Part shown: in pieces, positions 21,735 to 32,726 of the stretch | Position numbering within the stretch: the first letter of the stretch is position 1 | How the letters are laid out: each line of letters opens with the position of its first letter | Assembly (NCBI GenBank): GCA_037127255.1 | Contig: JBANSL010000001.1 | Coordinates: forward strand, 33,568,001-33,632,000 | Direction of reading: 5' to 3' | DNA: 64,000 bases | DNA from: Persicaria tinctoria | Lineage: Eukaryota > Streptophyta > Magnoliopsida > Caryophyllales > Polygonaceae | Program-made: the position numbers and the translations under genes | The notes under the pieces: generated by a model | Told to the model about the DNA's origin: nothing | Database searches by the model: none | What the model saw: the letters and a program-made list of their open reading frames with translations, nothing else

Positions 21735-23699
21735 TGTTGCAAGAGGAAATCGAGAATGCAAAACAATAAATAAACAAAGTAAAGCAAACCGATCAAATCC
21801 CAGCAAATAATGTTAAAGACTCCCTCCAATGTAGTAAGAGAAAGTCAGGTTCGAATCCTCGAGGAAGCTGGTCAGCAGATCCTAGGCAGCGGTGGAATCT
21901 CACGGACAGAAGTCGACAACAGTGGTACTCGACCTCGACTAAGGGTTAGTCGACAGGGGTCAGGCACAGTCGAACACAACAGCAGCAACTCGGCGAAGTC
22001 TACTCGATCTCGATAAGGCTTACTCGATATCGAGTAGGGCCTTTGTCGACTTCGGCTCGTCTTGTCGAATTCCTACACAGTTTGAGCTACGACGATCTGG
22101 GATCAGAGATTAGTAGTCGAGATCGACCAGAGGCTGGTCGAGATCGATGAGGGCAGGAAAAGTAAAAACAAAGCAGTTTCGGGTTCTGTGACTTTATGAA
22201 TTTGGAGAACTTCCAAGATTAGGGTTTGCGACAACGATTACCATGCAAGCGGAATATAAATCACAAAAGGCGGTAACTTTATCGATAAAGGAAAAGGCTT
22301 TCACCTAATCCGACAAGTAGGAATATAAATCTCGCGATAAATAATCCTAATTGCATCTATTCCTTTTCATAATTAGCATTTATAATCTTTCGAATAGAAA
22401 TCCTAATTACTACCCAAGTTTCACAACATGAGTTCTTCAATTTCTCAATCAAAGATGAAGCACATAGGGAATAGATTAAGATAACGATAAAATACCTCCT
22501 TTCGCGATCGCTTATCCGCCGATATGGCTCTCGTTGGGCTCACCCCAACCCCAGAAGTAGGTTGACTACTCGCGCCTCATCGCAATCGCAAACATCATTG
22601 ATTTAAAAGAAATAACTTGCATTAACTAAATTCAAAGCCTTTACAATTCCGGCAATCAACTTTCGTAAACTGCCAAAACCTTAAAACCTTTAAACTCCTA
22701 AATCTCTATGTGTAACTGTATCTCTGAAATTGAATGAATAAAACTGAGCCCCTTGGGCTTTATTTATAGCCTTCTATTCCTTGCTAATCAAGGATAGAAT
22801 ATCTATTTCTATATCTAAAACTACATCTAAGACTTTAAAGATAAATAAAAGCTATAATGAAATTAAATCTAAAAATAGGGAAATATATCTAAATTGTCTC
22901 AAGTGGATAAAACTCTCTTCTTCATGATAGATGTGGATAAATCGGATAGACTTTGATAATCTTCGGCTCCAAGGACTCTATTCCGAGTAGGACTGCATCA
23001 ATGCGTCACGCGGCTTCGGGAAGTCTTCGTCGATCTCGAGTACGGCGTACTCAATCTCGACTAGGAAAGTCGTCGACTGGGCCGACTTCGTCGTCTCGGC
23101 TAGCTAGTGCTCGACAAGCTCGGACATGGCTCTGGCGCTAGTCGATCTCGACAAGGGTTTTGTCGATCTCGACGAGTGGTGTCATCGACTTGGTCTTCCG
23201 AGGTTGTCGAGTAGCCCTTGTCGACATGCTCGGACACTGGCTCCTGGGCTTTCTCGATCTCGACTAGGATCTTGTCGATCTCGAGTACATCTTGGCCTGG
23301 TGTTTGTCGAGCAGTATCTCCTCGACATGGCTTGGGGAAATGTGGTCTGGCTCTTGTCGACATCGAGTACTCTACTCGATGTCGAGTAGGGTGTTCCTCT
23401 GCTCCGCGTTGTCTTGTCAGGTCTCTACTCGACTTAAGTGTATCCGGATTTGACTCGTCGACATAGATGAGAACTTAGTCGAGATAGAGTAAGGCTTGCC
23501 GCTTCCGTCTTTGCTTCTTGGTTTTCTCCCGAAATGTTTCCATATTCTGCAATATTAAACAGAAACTTATGTAGATCTCCATTTCTAACAAATAAGCATA
23601 TACTACACAAATTCGACATATTCCCAACCCGAAATATGCAAAATGTAAAGAATATGGAACTAAAATATGCATAAAAACATGGCTACTTTGGAGACATCA
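21735..23699 (-). repeat. 5' LTR of the Athila-type element
   Basis: 1965 bases, nearly identical to 12927-14883 apart from scattered substitutions and a 10-bp duplication near 22680. Confidence 0.95.
22004..23385. repeat. Six TCGANNTCGA pairs in the 5' LTR
   Basis: Same arrangement as the 3' LTR, from 22004/22024 to 23357/23376. One half site near 23050 has changed to TCAATCTCGA, and one motif in another pair reads TCGATCTCGA after CTTTC rather than CTTAG. Confidence 0.9.
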
Positions 23700-24540
23700 A
23701 TACCCATGTATCTTCCAACACTTTTCCATGACATTTCCAATCATTTTGCAGTGTTCACAGAACAAAGATTTCCTGAAGTTTCCTTTGGATTGTGATGCAA
23801 AGGCAGAGGCATCACTCCCTGAAGTAGCACCTTTGTTGACACCTCTTTGTTGCTCATCCTGGATCAGGAACCTGTAGGCTTCATCAATGCCTGGAGGTGG
23901 TTTCATCATGAGGATATTGCCTCTAACACTGTTGTAGGACTCATTAAGTCCCATCAAGAAGAAGATCACCTGCTGATCTTGGATCATCCTTGACATAGCA
24001 AGGGTTGAACCACACTCACATGATTCACACTCGATGAAATTCATGTATTCATCCCAAGATTTCTTGAATTTGGTGAAATAATCTGGAATACTAAGGTTTC
24101 CTTGCTCAACTGAAATCACATCTTTCTGAATTTGATATAAGCGAGTCCGATTTGCCGCACCAAATCTACTTTCCAGATTCTTCCAAATTTGTGAGGCATT
24201 TCGACAATACACTACAGATTCAGCAATGTCCTTATTTACATAGTGTAATAGCCAAGAGAGTAGCATGTTGTTGCATCTGTCCCAGTGTTGCTGGAGAAGA
24301 GGCTGATATATCGGCGGCCGATCGCTTGCAAGTTCCGGTGACAAAACTGATTTTGTTCTTCGCCAGCAACGACACTTCTACAGACCTTCGCCAGTGAGCA
24401 TAATTCCTTCCATCAAGGAGTCGCGTGGAGAGCATCGAGCTCGGATTTTCCGAGTGATGGAGAAACAGTTCATCCATTGGATCGATTCCAGCAACCACGA
24501 CATTCCGAGGATATGTTTCTTCACCGTGCTCTGATACCAT
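23700..24540 (-). pseudogene. Copia gag amino-terminal part
   Basis: The capsid-like gag region shows family-typical stretches: LLDGRNYAHWRRSV, WDRCNNMLLSWLLHYV, ASQIWKNLESRFG, FLMGLNESYNSVRGNIL. The likely start is the Met at 24477 (MDELFLHH); an ATG at 24540 overlaps the primer site and LTR edge. A frameshift between about 24300 and 24345 separates the first third from the rest. The frame ends at the insertion point of the gypsy element, inside a zinc-knuckle unit. Confidence 0.88.
24528..24539 (-). other. Primer binding site, initiator-Met tRNA
   Basis: The minus strand reads TGGTATCAGAGC directly after the 5' LTR, the plant copia primer site complementary to the 3' end of initiator methionine tRNA. 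Confidence 0.93.
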
Positions 24541-24860
24541 GTTGAACGACGCCTAATTGGATTGAGACCTCACAGAGATCATTGAAGGAGGAAGAAGGAG
24601 TTGGTTGGATTGAGCGGGAAAATGGAGAAAGCTCTGAATTGCTTCTGTTGCATTGAATTGAATGAATGTACAGATGGATCATCATCTATTTATACAATTG
24701 ATCAATCAACAACTGATTTAGCTCTAGTTAGTTACACGGGATGTAATCCTATACAACTCAATCTAATATCTTCCCGTGCAGCTGCATACTGGAGGTGCTC
24801 TGTGTTGGTGTTTGTTTGATTAGTTGGAGACGACTTCAGTAGCTGAAACATGGTTCAACA
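24540..24860 (-). repeat. 5' LTR of the copia element
   Basis: Begins TGTTGAACG and ends GTTCAACA on the plus strand. It would hold the element promoter, on the minus strand. Confidence 0.93.
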
Positions 24861-24865
24861 AGCAC

Positions 24866-25669
24866 TATTAGATGTGAAATTCAACCTTGCAGAACGAAAT
24901 AGAGAAGGACTAACCTAATCATACCTGATTGAAATCGAAATTGATGTCTCCTAGTGGTCCGGCAGTGTGAAGGTAGCGGGATGGAGAGGGAAGGAGGAAG
25001 GCGGCTCGAGGGAAGATGTGAATGCTGTGAATGATCGGAAGCAGCCCCAACAAGAACTTCGCGCAAAAACGCGGTGATTGAAGCGGACCAGGACAACCCG
25101 ACAGTGATGGGCGTGAGCGAATAAAAGGATCGAAGGATACTTAGTGGTTGCTGCTACTAGAGATGGTGGTTGTGCAAGTCGGCCGGATACAAGGGCGGTC
25201 AGGGCGTCTTGCTTGGCGGTCAGGGCTGAGAGCGAGAAAAGAACGGGGGCGAGGTACTTCAGCGATATTGGGAAGTCGCTGGTGGTGAGGTGACAGAAGG
25301 TCGGAGAGGGGAAGAAGGTCAGAGAGGGGGAAATCCAGCGATCCGGAGATAGAGTCGCCGAAATGGGGGACAGCAGAGGCGGAAGGAGAGGAAGTGGTGG
25401 TGCGGTGAGGGGACAGAAGGATCGGGGCGAGGAAGGGGAGATTTGGTGGTCTGGAGGCGTGGCGGTGATGGAGAGAGTGAACAGAGCGACGACGGTAATG
25501 AGGGAGGCGCGGTGAGGAAAGGGAGAGAGACATGAGGGAGAGGGTTCTGTTTTTTTTTTTTTAACGAAAATAAAAAAAATACTACTATAAAAATTAATCC
25601 TAACTAAAAAGAAAAAGGAAAGAAAAGAAAAAAACAATGCCTACGGAGAATAAAGATAAAAAAAGGCCG
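24866..25669. other. GC-rich stretch, possibly a gene 5' leader on the minus strand
   Basis: From about 25550 down to 24930 the minus strand is pyrimidine-rich and open in two frames (228 and 130 codons, rich in Ser, Pro and Leu), with a donor-like CAG/GTATGA at about 24930. This resembles a plant leader exon, with the copia element then lying in the intron. I recognise no protein domain, and overlapping open frames in low-complexity DNA are weak evidence. Confidence 0.3.
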
Positions 25670-26875
25670 ATTTGCAGAAATACACCAAATTGGTGTTCGG
25701 TTTGCAAAAGTATACCCGTTTTCTGAGAATAGCAAAAATAGGATAGGTGGGTCATTTGTGCTAAAAAAGAGGTCATTTGTGCTAAAAAAATTATGAATTA
25801 AAAGAAAAGTAAAAAATATATAAAATAATGAAATATATATTAAAATAATGTTTTAAAATTTTTTTCTTAGAAGTTTAAAAATAATTAAACTAGCCGGATG
25901 AAAATCGTTGTCCTAGTAAGAGAATTAATAGTGACAGGAATAAAATTTGTTATTGACAGGATATAGGTTATTGATGACAAAGCTAATAATTAATAATGAC
26001 AGGATGAAGTCTATATAATAGGGAAGAGAATAAAGACACGATTTTATCCATATCATAACTAGAAATTAAAGGTCTGTCCAAGATGACAAAGTTATTTGTT
26101 CACAAGGACAGGAGTAATATTCATAGTGACAAGCTATAGGTTTACTTTGACAGGATTGAAGCTATAATGAGGGAGAGAATCGTTGAAGATACGGTTAATC
26201 ATATCTTTAGGATTATTAACCATATTTATAAAAGGATTGTCAATATATATATTGAAACCATAATATTATCACATTGACAGGAATAATATTGTCATTGACA
26301 GTCCAAATATGAACATTGACAGGATATGATAAAAATTCGGCGGGAGATTGAGTAAAGAGATATGGCTAAGGTCGGAGGGTTGGTCGGGCTGCTCTTGGGG
26401 TCGAGCACGGGTTAAGACAGTAGAGGCCGACAATGGAGCCGGAGCCAGAGAATGACTGCGTCGGAGAGTGAGCGATGCGACGAAGGGTGAGGACAGCGAC
26501 GGAGCCAAAGAATTAGTGCTGACTAAGGTCAGAGCGCCTGAGACTTAGGGTTGGTTAAGCGGCTCTTGTGTGTTCGGGTTAGGGATTGTGATTGGGTCGG
26601 TCGGGGGCTAACTGTTAGGGATTAGGAATTGAAATTTTTTTTTGTTTTAATTCCAGATTTTTTTATTTAATTATTTAAAAATAATTTAAAAATATAAGAA
26701 AAATTATAAATACCAAAAATATTTAACTTTTTTTTCCTGATTTTTTTGGGTGGTGGGTAGTTTTGATAATTAAATAAGGTATTTTTGCAAATTTTCATAT
26801 ATTGATGCAATTGTTTTCAAACCTAGGTATTTTTGCAAACCAAATATCAAAGTGGGGTATTTACTAGTAATTCCC
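25670..26875. mobile_element. Non-autonomous inverted-repeat DNA transposon, about 1.2 kb
   Basis: The left end (about 25672-25718) and the reverse complement of the right end (about 26829-26872) share GGTTTGCAAAAxTA(TA)CC and a preceding AAATAC block, at roughly 70% identity. Plant Mutator-like ends often contain such GCAAAAATACC sequence. No transposase frame is present. Exact ends and the target duplication are not clear. Confidence 0.6.
25931..26325 (+). repeat. Internal TGACAGG(A/G) motif array
   Basis: TGACAGGA or close variants occur near 25932, 25954, 25998, 26106, 26148, 26275, 26294 and 26317, with weaker forms (TGACAAAG, TGACAAGC) between. All are in the same orientation. Arrays of one short motif inside a non-autonomous element are often transposase contact sites; that role is inference. 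Confidence 0.75.
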
Positions 26876-26989
26876 CTAAAAAAAACATAAACTAATCTAC
26901 GGAGTATAACGCTAAAAAAATAATCTAAAACTAAACTAATTTATCAAATCTAAAACCACTAACCTTCAATGTCGGTAGTTTGACATTCT

Positions 26990-27176
26990 GGTCCACCTCT
27001 AAGATCTACTCAGACATCGTTAATGCCCTCAGCAACTTGTCAAATTCCTGACCACATATTCCACACAAGTATATATAATATATCGATAATTTGAAACTAA
27101 ATAATATTGCAGACAAGAACCGTTTCATCTTATCGAACAAACAAGCATGACTCTCTGTAGATCTTAGAGGTGGACC
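26990..27176. repeat. Perfect 20-bp inverted repeat
   Basis: GGTCCACCTCTAAGATCTAC at 26990-27009 recurs as its reverse complement at 27157-27176. Just next to these arms, CCACATATTCCACACAAGTA occurs twice in direct orientation (about 27054 and 27176), showing local rearrangement at the 3' end of the gag-like frame. Confidence 0.85.
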
Positions 27177-27779
27177 ACATATTCCACACAAGTATATGTA
27201 ATACCACCAATTCAGTTTCATTGGTGACTTCTCAAAATATGCACTCCTCTTTTGCCTTCTCTTAGCTCTTTGTCCGTTTACACCCTCATTAAATTCAAAC
27301 AACATAATCCTTTTTGTCAAATTTTCCTCATCTTGCTTATCTATCCAATCTTCTAAGATCTCCTCGCCACAAGAGATTATAGCGCAGTCGTCACTGAAAA
27401 CCACCTCAGTCTGCATAGGAAAAATCTCAAAAATAATTGTAATTGTAATTTGGGGAGGCATTTGGATCAACCTCATCTCATTATTGAAATCAGTTTGAAT
27501 CATTATAAGTTGGGACTCCATTGCAGCAAAGTGCTCTTCCATACGGGGCAACATGGACGATTCTTGTGATGATTGTGGAGCCAGACATGGAGGCTCTAGT
27601 TGTCCGATTTGGAGCTCTAATTGTGCAATCTCATGTATGATGTCTATCTCACGAGAAAGTTGAGTTTTGCACAAATGATGTACTTCCTTAACCTTTTCAA
27701 TCGGAACCATAAACACCGGACAATCTTTAAATATATGATTAGAAACTCCGCAAAAATCACAATATAAACCATGAGTCAT
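27006..27779 (-). CDS. Gag-like zinc-knuckle protein of an LTR-element remnant (257 aa)
   Basis: Starting at Met 27779 the frame opens with MTHGLYCDFCGVSNHIFKDC, a CCHC zinc knuckle (Cys-x2-Cys-x4-His-x4-Cys). A predicted helical or coiled region follows (about residues 40-110, with LELQIGQLE), then acidic sequence. The tail holds a duplicated YYIYLCGICG segment created by the local repeat. The layout resembles the C-terminal part of Athila gags. A degenerate tRNA-Asp-type primer site lies about 140 bases upstream. No protease or RT follows, so this is at most a non-autonomous element. Confidence 0.55.
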   Translation of the reverse strand: MTHGLYCDFCGVSNHIFKDCPVFMVPIEKVKEVHHLCKTQLSREIDIIHEIAQLELQIGQLEPPCLAPQSSQESSMLPRMEEHFAAMESQLIMIQTDFNNEMRLIQMPPQITITIIFEIFPMQTEVVFSDDCAIISCGEEILEDWIDKQDEENLTKRIMLFEFNEGVNGQRAKRRQKRSAYFEKSPMKLNWWYYIYLCGICGPPLRSTESHACLFDKMKRFLSAILFSFKLSIYYIYLCGICGQEFDKLLRALTMSE

Positions 27780-27920
27780 CTTTAGAGGCACACACCTAGA
27801 CACAAGAACACAAATTGTTAGTAGCACGGGTGTTATGAACCGTACGTAAGATAGGCTCACAACAAAATTAGATATATACAAAAATTGATAAACACACAAA
27901 ACAAAGAAATAAACTTTGAT

Positions 27921-27945
27921 TTCCCGGCAACGACGCCCATTTGCC
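27921..27945 (-). other. Degenerate primer binding site and LTR edge
   Basis: The minus strand reads TGGGCGTCGTTGCCGGGAA, close to the tRNA-Asp primer site at 21714-21731. An LTR probably begins at about 27946 (TGATGGACGG); its far end was not found. Confidence 0.5.
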
Positions 27946-27992
27946 AATTTGATGGACGGTTTCGGTTTAGGTCGTCCCTTGCGGCTGTATGA

Positions 27993-28096
<104 letters not shown>

Positions 28097-28099
28097 TCA

Positions 28100-28970
28100 C
28101 AGTGTCACACCCTAATCTATCATAATGTAAATATATATAATATTAATATATCTAATTCTATTTCTATCTATCTAACCTAAACTATATTACTTAATTTAAT
28201 AGAAAAATAAACCCACGTTGCAGAACATATATCACCACCAAAGTAGCCTAATTTGCATTGATGAAACGGGGGCGGAAAATACTTGGCTTACCCAAAATTT
28301 GGGTTACCCAGGGGTAATTATGTAACTTCCATAAAATAATTCAAATGGATAAAGGGAAATGAAAATCTGAAAAGTGTGTAATGATTACCCTACCTCTAGC
28401 TAGGTTAATGATGGTTTTTTTAATTTTACTTTTTCTATCCAAGATTTGAATTACAAATAAACAAGTTTTGGGTTTGCAAATTCACAAATTATTCAAACTC
28501 TCCATCTCCAATACACTTCTCCTCACAAGTGCTGGCCGGAGGAGAAGCTCTAACTCGCCGGAATCAAGGTTTCCGATCACCGACCTGGCTGGCGATTTAA
28601 GGTTAGACAAACGGATCTTTAATGGTTTCAAGTTTGCATGTTGCTTTTGAATCTTCAATGGAGGTGTTTTCATTTGTTTGCACAAACTGATTAGGGTTCA
28701 AGGATGTGAGAAACACTTATTAAAATTGATTGTATATTAGGGTTCACGAATGTGACAAGTCCATTGAAGATTAGGTTATGAACAAACAGATTAGCCTCTT
28801 ATTTTTCGAAATCGAATACCTGGGGTTAGGGTTCATTCGAATACAAGTTTATTGAAGATTAGTGATTAGGGTCCTCGGAAGTATAATGTTAGTGAATAAC
28901 AAGGGTTGAAAGGTGTAATCTTGCATCTGATTTGTGTCAATTTGGCTAAGAAGAAGAGCTGTTTATAAGG
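28100..28970. other. Spacer, nothing firmly recognised
   Basis: Contains the short palindrome ACCCAAAATTTGGGT near 28292 and a GC-rich patch around 28530-28600 that looks like a leader segment. A short frame at 28468-28650 has no recognisable domain. Confidence 0.5.
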
Positions 28971-28977
28971 TGTAAAC

Positions 28978-29080
28978 TGCCCGAGGCTTGCCGATTGGCC
29001 TGCGGGTATTACCAGCGGCGTGCCGATTTGCCTGTAGGCATTGCCAGCGGCTTGCCGATTTGCCTGCAGGCATTGGAATA
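28978..29080 (+). repeat. Minisatellite, CTTGCCGATTTGCCTGCAGG unit, three copies
   Basis: A unit of about 32-36 bases combining GGCTTGCCGATTTGCCTG and CAGGCATTGCCAGC occurs three times. The same family recurs at 52442-52615, 55780-55875, 58740-58835 and, inverted, 61557-61630. Confidence 0.9.
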
Positions 29081-29215
29081 GGGTGATTGAGTGCTTGTTT
29101 TGTGAGGGTTTGAGTTTAATTATTTCATTTTAATTTATGCGCTCGATTTGGTTCAACACCATCATACATTCATTACGTTTATGTGTATCCCTCTACAGTA
29201 CTGTTATCATCACTA

Positions 29216-32200
29216 ATGAGTCAAGAACGAGGATTTGATCTTAACATTGGACACGAGGACAGTGGGTCCGACAACGATGCAGGTAGCTGACTCATTCAAT
29301 TAATATTCCATTGACATTGGGTATTTATGAATCAATCCAATGACATACCATTTGTTGCATGCATTTGCTAATAACACAGTTGGGTTGGAAGCGCAAGACC
29401 CCATTATCGTGATTTCGGATGATGACACCGTAGAGGGTTCGTCCATGAGTGGAGATCACGTTGACCTTGTTGCTAATGAAGGAGAGGGTGTCGATGTGCC
29501 AACGTCTGATGATGGTGTTGGAGGTGATGTTAATTGTCCAAAGATCGGGCATGTGTTGGAACACGAACAAGATGTGTTCGATTTCATCGATAGATATGCT
29601 AAACAATAAGGATTTCAAACAAGAATTTGGAGTTCCACATTGTTAAAGGATGATGAAAGAAGCACTGATGTGCCATGTACGAATGAGAAGTACAAGGTGT
29701 TGAGGATCGAATGTTCTAAAGGGGGTAAGTTTAACTCGAGGTCATAGGACCCGAGTAAGGGGCACGTGTCGGCTATTACAGGGTGTAAGTTCGGGGTTAA
29801 GGTTGTCCATGAGAAAGCGGGGTTGTGGAGGATGACTAGAGTTTCGCTTGAGCATAACCACGAGTGCATCCCGAAAGATTCAAGATTCCTTCCAAAATAT
29901 AGGTACATCACCGAAGGGAAGAAGAAACGGATCTTAGACATGGATAGGGCTGGTGTGCCTATAGCTAAGAACTACACATCGTTTGTAATTGAAAGCGGGA
30001 ACCATGAGAATGTTGATTTCAATGAGCGGGACCTTAGAAACCTAGTTGGCAAGGCCCGAAGAGAAGACATGGGTAAGGGTGACTTCGCTGCGATGAGGAA
30101 ACATTTTGAAGAAATGTGTTCAAGCAACTCGAATTTTTTCTACGCATACGATGTCGACGACGACAACAGATTGAAGAATGTGTTTTGGGCAGACGGAAGG
30201 AGTCGAGCAGCCTATACGGAGTTTGGTGACGTCATCTCCTTCGATACGACGTACGTATCAAATAGATACAAGATGCCCTTTGCACCGTTCATCGGGGTTA
30301 ACCACCATGGTCAGAGTGTGTTGTTAGGATGTGCTTTACTTGTCGGAGAAGAAATAGAGAACTTCGTATGGTTGTTTCGTACTTGGCTCAGGTGTATGTC
30401 CGGAAAGATGCCAACCGCAATCTTAACAGACCAATGCCAATCCATCGGTAAGTTGTACGTTCCTCCGTCGAGTTATTTATTAATACATTGTATGCGTTTT
30501 GGTTGGTATATTAATACATTGTAGCATGCATATTTTAATTGTAGCATGCATATATGTTTTAAGTTGCTGTAATGTACGCTTATAGCTATTGTAGCAGCCT
30601 TACAACTATTCCTATTTCTCGTATGTGTGCAGGAAACGCAGTGGGGCAAGTGTTTCCCAACACTCCACATCGGTGGTGCATATGGCATGTGATGCAGAAC
30701 GCACATAAACATCTTAAGAGCATACCCGAATGGAGGGGCATACACAGGGCACTCCAAGAGGCTCTAAATGATTCGCTAAGTATCGCGGAATTCGAAACTG
30801 CATGGTCGGAGATGCTGGACAAGTTCGGGCTGCATAACAACAAGTGGTTGTGTAGTATGTATGAGAAGCGAAGGCGTTGGGTTCCTATCTACTTCAAGGA
30901 CACCTTTTGGGCCGGAATGTCGAGCACACAAAGGAGTGAAGGTATGAATCATTTCTTCAAAAAGTATGTCAACATCAATACTACTTTGAAGATATTTGTT
31001 GAGCAGTACGGCCTTGCATTATCGAAGAGGGTTTGGGAGGAGGAGGAGGCTACATTTGCATCCATCAATAGACCAATTCGGTGTATGACCGATCATGTGT
31101 TTGAGCTCGTATTCCAGCGGTTTTACACTGCTGCGAAGTTTGCCGAGTTCCAAACTGAGGTCCGAAATCTAGTGTACAACAATGCGGTTAAAGTTCGCGA
31201 CAATGGAGATGTGTGCGCTTACGACATCGTCGTAAAACTTCCGACCTACGGTGGTACATGGCGCAAGACGTTTAGGGTGACAATGCATAAAGTCGTGTCG
31301 GACATAAACTGTGAGTGCAAGTGCTTTGAGTTTAGGGGGATATTGTGCACACACATTTTGCATGTGATGAGTGAAGAGCAGATGAATTATGTACCGGAGC
31401 GATATATTCTAAACCGTTGGCGGAAGGATCTACCCCGGGAACACGTAACGGTTGCGGTACCTTACTATGCCTTGACGAAAAAGAAGTCTGACGAAATGCG
31501 ACGGTATGAGGATATTCATGGTAAGCTCGACGTCTTGGCTGGATACACGATGTACAATGCGGAATTGCACACAACAGTGATGGCTAGGCTTACAGAAGTT
31601 GAAGATATGGTCAAGGAGGCTGCAAGGGCGCAGCATGGCCTGCACTTGCACAATATCGACGGCATTGGGAGAGTGTATGGGCGTCGAGTGATTCGCCCAC
31701 GTGAAAACATGGTGAACCAGGATGACGATCCGGTAGATACTGCATCAGCCCCTGTGGCAGATCCGGTTGACCAAAGGGGTAGAGGAAACAGGCGACTTAT
31801 GAGGTTAGGGTATGAAAGGGAAAAGGCTCGGGAGCGTGTGCGGCAGCGAAGCTTGGCAGGCAGCCCCGCCTCGAGTCATGCAGGACCAAGCTATGTTCAA
31901 AGCCAGTACAACGGGATCTTCGTGCCCACGTACCCTCCGAACCTCATGTACAATCAGGTACATGGAAGAACCATTTCGTATTTAACATACTAGTTATTCC
32001 ATGAATGTTCGGTAGCTCATACTACTATTTTTTCGATTTGTTTGCTAGATGATGCATACTCAAGCCTTCCAACAAAGTGGTCGAGCTCACACCGGACGTC
32101 ATATTCCTTTGCGTATTACGCAGGTGAGTCGAATACTTTAGCATCGTGGGCTGACAATTATCGGAATTACTTAACTAAATATGGTTTGTATGCAGGTTGC

Positions 32201-32288
32201 CCAAACACAACCTTCGGGATCATCATCGATGGAGGCAATCCCATATCCACCCGAACGGAAGTTGCATGACGGAGATCATCTTAGTTAA
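29216..32288 (+). pseudogene. FAR1/MULE-type transposase gene, five exons, two in-frame stops
   Basis: Exons 29216-29282, 29380-30447, 30633-31957, 32049-32123 and 32196-32288 join in frame to 876 codons, with GT-AG introns of 97, 185, 91 and 72 bases. The start is MSQERGFDLNIG. A FAR1 DNA-binding region (FDFIDRYAKQ to RVSLEHNHEC) is followed by a MULE DDE domain: Asp near 311 (SFDTTYVSNRYKMPFAPF), Asp near 373 (AILTDQ) and Glu near 481 (QRSEGMNHFF). A SWIM zinc finger follows (CECKCFEFRGILCTHIL). TAA at 29607-29609 and TAG at 29745-29747 interrupt the DNA-binding region, both where Lys would fit. It is either a MULE transposase or a domesticated FAR1-like gene; I found no terminal inverted repeats. 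Confidence 0.88.
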
Positions 32289-32726
32289 TACACCGTTGTT
32301 ATCCATCTTCGTGATTTTGTGTAGAATGACATGTTATGCATCTACAAATTCAGCAAACGGTTTATGATTTTCTTGTTTTCTTTTGAATTACATCACCGTT
32401 GCTGTTGTGATTTTGTTTAGAAGGACATGTTATAATCTTATCAACGTAAGACTTAATTTTGTGATTTTATTACAAATATGAGTGTATTATGTGTTTACCA
32501 TTCTCTTACAAATAGGAAGAGGGATCACCCGAATGGAATCCATGAGGCCCAATCCCAACCCTAGTAAGCCCATTTAAAAAAGCCCAGTTATTGGAATCGG
32601 CATCTTCATCCTCAACCTGCCACTACTAGCGTTGTCTAGCGCCAAACACAAGTAAGAAACTGACAGGCATAGGAGTAACTGACAACATCTCGCTCGCCCT
32701 GTCTCGCTGGTTTGTTCACCAAATTT
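32289..32726. promoter_or_regulatory. Spacer and probable leader of the next gene
   Basis: The first half is an AT-rich 3' flank with two similar GTGATTTTGT(G/T)TAGAAxGACATGTTAT stretches. The second half (32540-32726) contains AGGCCCAA and AAGCCCA boxes, common in plant promoters, and probable leader sequence ending at a splice donor. Confidence 0.45.

Larger units (their letters stand above)
12927..23699 (-). mobile_element. Athila-type Ty3/gypsy retrotransposon nested in the copia gag
   Basis: LTRs at 12927-14883 and 21735-23699 flank one gag-pol frame on the minus strand. The perfect 5-bp target duplication ATACC lies at 12922-12926 and 23700-23704. The primer site matches aspartate tRNA, and the protease ([11 protein letters not shown]), RT (FMDDFSVYG) and integrase match the Athila lineage. 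There is no env-like frame: only about 440 bases separate the pol stop from the 3' LTR. About 35 LTR differences (about 2%, by eye) plus a 10-bp indel make it younger than its copia host. Confidence 0.95.
8922..24860 (-). mobile_element. Ty1/copia LTR retrotransposon, split by a nested gypsy element
   Basis: LTRs at 8922-9241 and 24540-24860 begin TGTTGAAC and end GTTCAACA; the last base of the left copy is changed. The primer site, polypurine tract and gag-PR-IN-RT-RH order all read on the minus strand. Removing the nested element (12927-23699 plus one 5-bp duplication) leaves about 5.2 kb, a normal copia length. The flanks are AGCAA (8917-8921) and AGCAC (24861-24865), a target duplication with one mismatch. 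The order protease, integrase, RT is diagnostic of copia. About ten differences between the LTRs (about 3%, by eye) show moderate age. Confidence 0.92.
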
